Below the pieces are notes generated by a model. That model was given only the letters and a program-made list of their open reading frames with translations, did no database searches and was not told where the DNA came from. Below are positions 62,672-64,000 of a DNA stretch of 64,000 bases, in pieces. The stretch spans positions 1-64,000 of the forward strand of contig NZ_DASTAT010000086.1 in the NCBI RefSeq assembly GCF_035712445.1, written 5' to 3'. A program made the position numbers and the translations under genes. Position 1 is the stretch's first letter. Each line of letters begins with the position of its first letter. The stretch is from Oligoflexus sp. Lineage in GTDB: Bacteria > Bdellovibrionota_B > Oligoflexia > Oligoflexales > Oligoflexaceae.

Positions 62672-63124
62672 ATGATGGATAAACTGCTGAGTTTTATGGA
62701 CTTTGCCTGCATCGACCCCCGGATGTACTGGAAGGTGCCCACCCTCGATGGTGCGCAGCTTTTTGAAGTGCAGTGGCGTCGTGATGATAAAATGCGCTGG
62801 CGTTTTCGCAAGGTCGGCGATCTCCTTTGGGAACTCAGTTCCGAACAGACGCTCGTTCACCAATTGACCGAGCGCGGTCTGGATATGGCGCTTTTTGAAA
62901 GCAAGCTGAGAAGCGGTCTTCTTCAGCAGGTGGCCTATGCGGATCGCGTGGTCCGTGACGCCAGGACGATTATGGGTCCGGACGCTGTGGAACAGGCCAT
63001 TGCGGATCAGCGTAGCTTTCTGTCCCAGCTTGAAGACGCGATTGCGCAGCTGACCAAAATGCCCACTCTCGGCAAGCCTAAACTGAGAGTCATTAAAGAT
63101 AGCGAAGAAGCCCTTCATCACTGA
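62672..63124 (+). CDS. Small soluble protein of unknown function
   Basis: The ATG at 62672 follows GCGGAGC by 7 bases; an upstream GTG at 62639 has no good site. The ~150-residue protein has no signal peptide. It is beta-rich at first (DGAQLFEVQWRRDDKMRWRFRK) and then helical with a probable amphipathic helix (EQAIADQRSFLSQLEDAIAQL). I recognise no family. It is followed 62 bases later by the Nudix gene on the same strand. Confidence 0.6.
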   Translation: MMDKLLSFMDFACIDPRMYWKVPTLDGAQLFEVQWRRDDKMRWRFRKVGDLLWELSSEQTLVHQLTERGLDMALFESKLRSGLLQQVAYADRVVRDARTIMGPDAVEQAIADQRSFLSQLEDAIAQLTKMPTLGKPKLRVIKDSEEALHH

Positions 63125-63186
63125 CCCATTGCGTCAGCCGGCAGACCGGGCTAAGGTGGAAAAAGAGCCGCAAGGAGGTTTTTTCC

Positions 63187-63756
63187 ATGCCCAGCGCCGC
63201 GATGATGCCCCATATCAGTCATCTGCAGCCCGCCCTGGACCATTGGCCCGCGCACATGCACTGTCGGGCCTCAGCGGTTCTTATGCTGTTCATTCCTGAT
63301 CCCGAGCCGCATGCTCCCGCTCGAATCGTCTTCACCCGTCGCTCCACGCTTGTGCGCACGCATAAGGGTCAGATAGGTTTTCCCGGTGGTCGCCGCGAAG
63401 AGGCCGATGCCAGTCCGATCGTCACCGCCCTGCGTGAAACTCATGAAGAAATAGGTTTGCCGCCCGAGGCAGTGGAAGTGCTCGGTATGCTGCCGACGCT
63501 GCCCAGCCTGGATCGAAGATCGGTGGTGCCGATCGTGGGCTACAGCCACGTGGACCTCGGCACGCTGGCCTCCAACGCCGATGAGGTGGCCGAACTTTTT
63601 GCGCTGCCCTGGCCCAGCCTCAGTCCCGAAGTCATGCAAAACCTGCGTTTCAACGTCTTTGGCCGTTGGCGCGAAACGCCTTATTTTCCAGCCTCGGGTT
63701 ATCATGTCTGGGGCCTGACAGCGTGGATGCTGATGACGGCGGCGCTGCGTTTATAA
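63187..63756 (+). CDS. Nudix hydrolase, CoA pyrophosphatase-like
   Basis: AAGGAGG is 8 bases before the ATG. The 189-residue protein has the Nudix box G-x5-E-x7-R-E-x2-E-E-x-G, read as GGRREEADASP, then VTALRETHEEIGL. Just before it lies the CoA-pyrophosphatase motif THKGQIGFPGGR, as in NudL/CoAse enzymes. It probably hydrolyses CoA or oxidised CoA to 3',5'-ADP and phosphopantetheine, with Mg or Mn. A PALP-like HVWGLTAWML segment ends the domain. It is probably co-transcribed with the preceding small gene. Confidence 0.88.
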   Translation: MPSAAMMPHISHLQPALDHWPAHMHCRASAVLMLFIPDPEPHAPARIVFTRRSTLVRTHKGQIGFPGGRREEADASPIVTALRETHEEIGLPPEAVEVLGMLPTLPSLDRRSVVPIVGYSHVDLGTLASNADEVAELFALPWPSLSPEVMQNLRFNVFGRWRETPYFPASGYHVWGLTAWMLMTAALRL

Positions 63757-63757
63757 T

Positions 63758-63850
63758 CCAGCGCGCGTCGGCGAAGTCGCCAGCTCTCTCTTACAGACCA
63801 GCGCGTCTGCAAAGCCGCCAGCTCTCTCTTACAGACCAGCGCGCGTCTGC
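63758..63850. repeat. Tandem direct repeat of ~38-40 bases (about 2.4 copies)
   Basis: Unit 1 (63758-63797) and unit 2 (63798-63835) share CCAGCGCG and the 20-base end CGCCAGCTCTCTCTTACAGA, with a 2-base indel between. A third partial copy (63836-63850) repeats CCAGCGCGCGTCTGC. The third copy includes the last codons of the minus-strand gene, so the 3' end of that gene seems to have been duplicated downstream. No gene is seen in the repeat itself. Confidence 0.7.
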
Positions 63851-64000
63851 TCCCTTATCTTCCCAATCAAAGCCATCCTCGGAACCTCGTGACGATCGGG
63901 GATGCCCAGAACATCCGCATACTTCATCAATTCGTCATCACTCAATTCCTCGTAATTGTCATCATCGTCGATCGGCTTCGCCACGGTGGGCTGGCGGTGA
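63829..64000 (-). CDS. 3' end of a gene with a Rho-N/SAP-like C-terminal motif (start outside window)
   Basis: The frame is open from the window edge to TAA at 63829-63831. The 56 visible residues are an acidic linker (KPIDDDDNYEEL) and then a compact helical motif, SDDELMKYADVLGIPDR with VPRMALIGKIREQT. This matches the helix-extended-loop-helix pattern of Rho N-terminal/SAP-like motifs, common at the ends of small bacterial nucleic-acid-associated proteins. The rest of the gene is needed to name it. The frame is too short and too close to the edge to appear as a full gene. Confidence 0.6.
   Translation of the reverse strand, partial: HRQPTVAKPIDDDDNYEELSDDELMKYADVLGIPDRHEVPRMALIGKIREQTRAGL

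Overview
The window is a gene-dense stretch of about 55-60% GC chromosome from a Gram-negative bacterium. It carries many lipoproteins with N-terminal lipoboxes, a TolC-type outer membrane channel, ClpS/ClpA, MotA/MotB and good Shine-Dalgarno sites, often with GTG or TTG starts. The carotenoid genes next to a CarF-type plasmalogen desaturase, the giant eukaryotic-type kinase and the many unrecognised secreted proteins suggest a predatory or myxobacteria-like lineage, most likely Bdellovibrionota/Oligoflexia. That placement is inference; there is no rRNA or tRNA gene to test it.

Layout. 1-3.9 kb: the end of an M16 peptidase, then a YHYH lipoprotein, a YwqK-like repeat protein and an SCO1/SenC lipoprotein. 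4-8.6 kb: lipid enzymes (sterol-desaturase family hydroxylase, CarF/Kua plasmanylethanolamine desaturase, acyl desaturase, diacylglycerol-kinase-like protein). 8.6-15.0 kb: a tightly overlapping minus-strand carotenoid operon in the order crtY-crtE-crtI-crtB, an unrecognised His/acid-rich membrane protein, and a GT2 glycosyltransferase. Together the 4-15 kb genes look like a membrane-composition and singlet-oxygen-protection region. 15.3-18.6 kb: a 1079-residue beta-propeller lipoprotein. 18.8-20.0 kb: a decaying mosaic of a MauG/cytochrome c peroxidase tail, a cupredoxin start and a chemotaxis-receptor end. 20.1-22.4 kb: RlmK-like methyltransferase, alpha/beta hydrolase, DoxX.

22.4-27.1 kb: clpS-clpA and motA-motB on the minus strand. 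27.4-33.4 kb: an HTH protein with an ImmA/IrrE-like domain that has lost its zinc motif, three unrecognised envelope proteins, and a lipoprotein with six Ig-like repeats. 33.5-41.1 kb: a PAS histidine kinase divergent from a 1738-residue kinase-AAA-GAF-SpoIIE/PP2C protein. 41.2-44.8 kb: an AbgT transporter convergent with a long coiled-coil protein. 44.9-50.3 kb: pirin divergent from a marR-emrA-emrB-tolC efflux operon, with a promoter and MarR-type operator between them.

50.3-53.0 kb: small envelope proteins and a GH43-like enzyme with an inserted beta-sandwich. 53.0-59.8 kb: a six-gene minus-strand operon joining sugar-nucleotide and glycan genes (glycosyltransferase, GH1-RmlD fusion, UDP-galactopyranose mutase) to two ferritin-like proteins and a small lipoprotein. 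60.0-62.5 kb: a collagen-like lipoprotein with 73 uninterrupted Gly-X-Y triplets and a protein with three Cys-pair repeats. 62.7-64 kb: a small unrecognised protein, a CoA-type Nudix hydrolase, a short tandem duplication, and the end of a gene with a Rho-N-like C-terminus.

The best candidates for undescribed biology are the membrane protein inside the carotenoid operon, the glycan/ferritin operon, the catalytically degenerate ImmA/IrrE regulator and the collagen-like lipoprotein.
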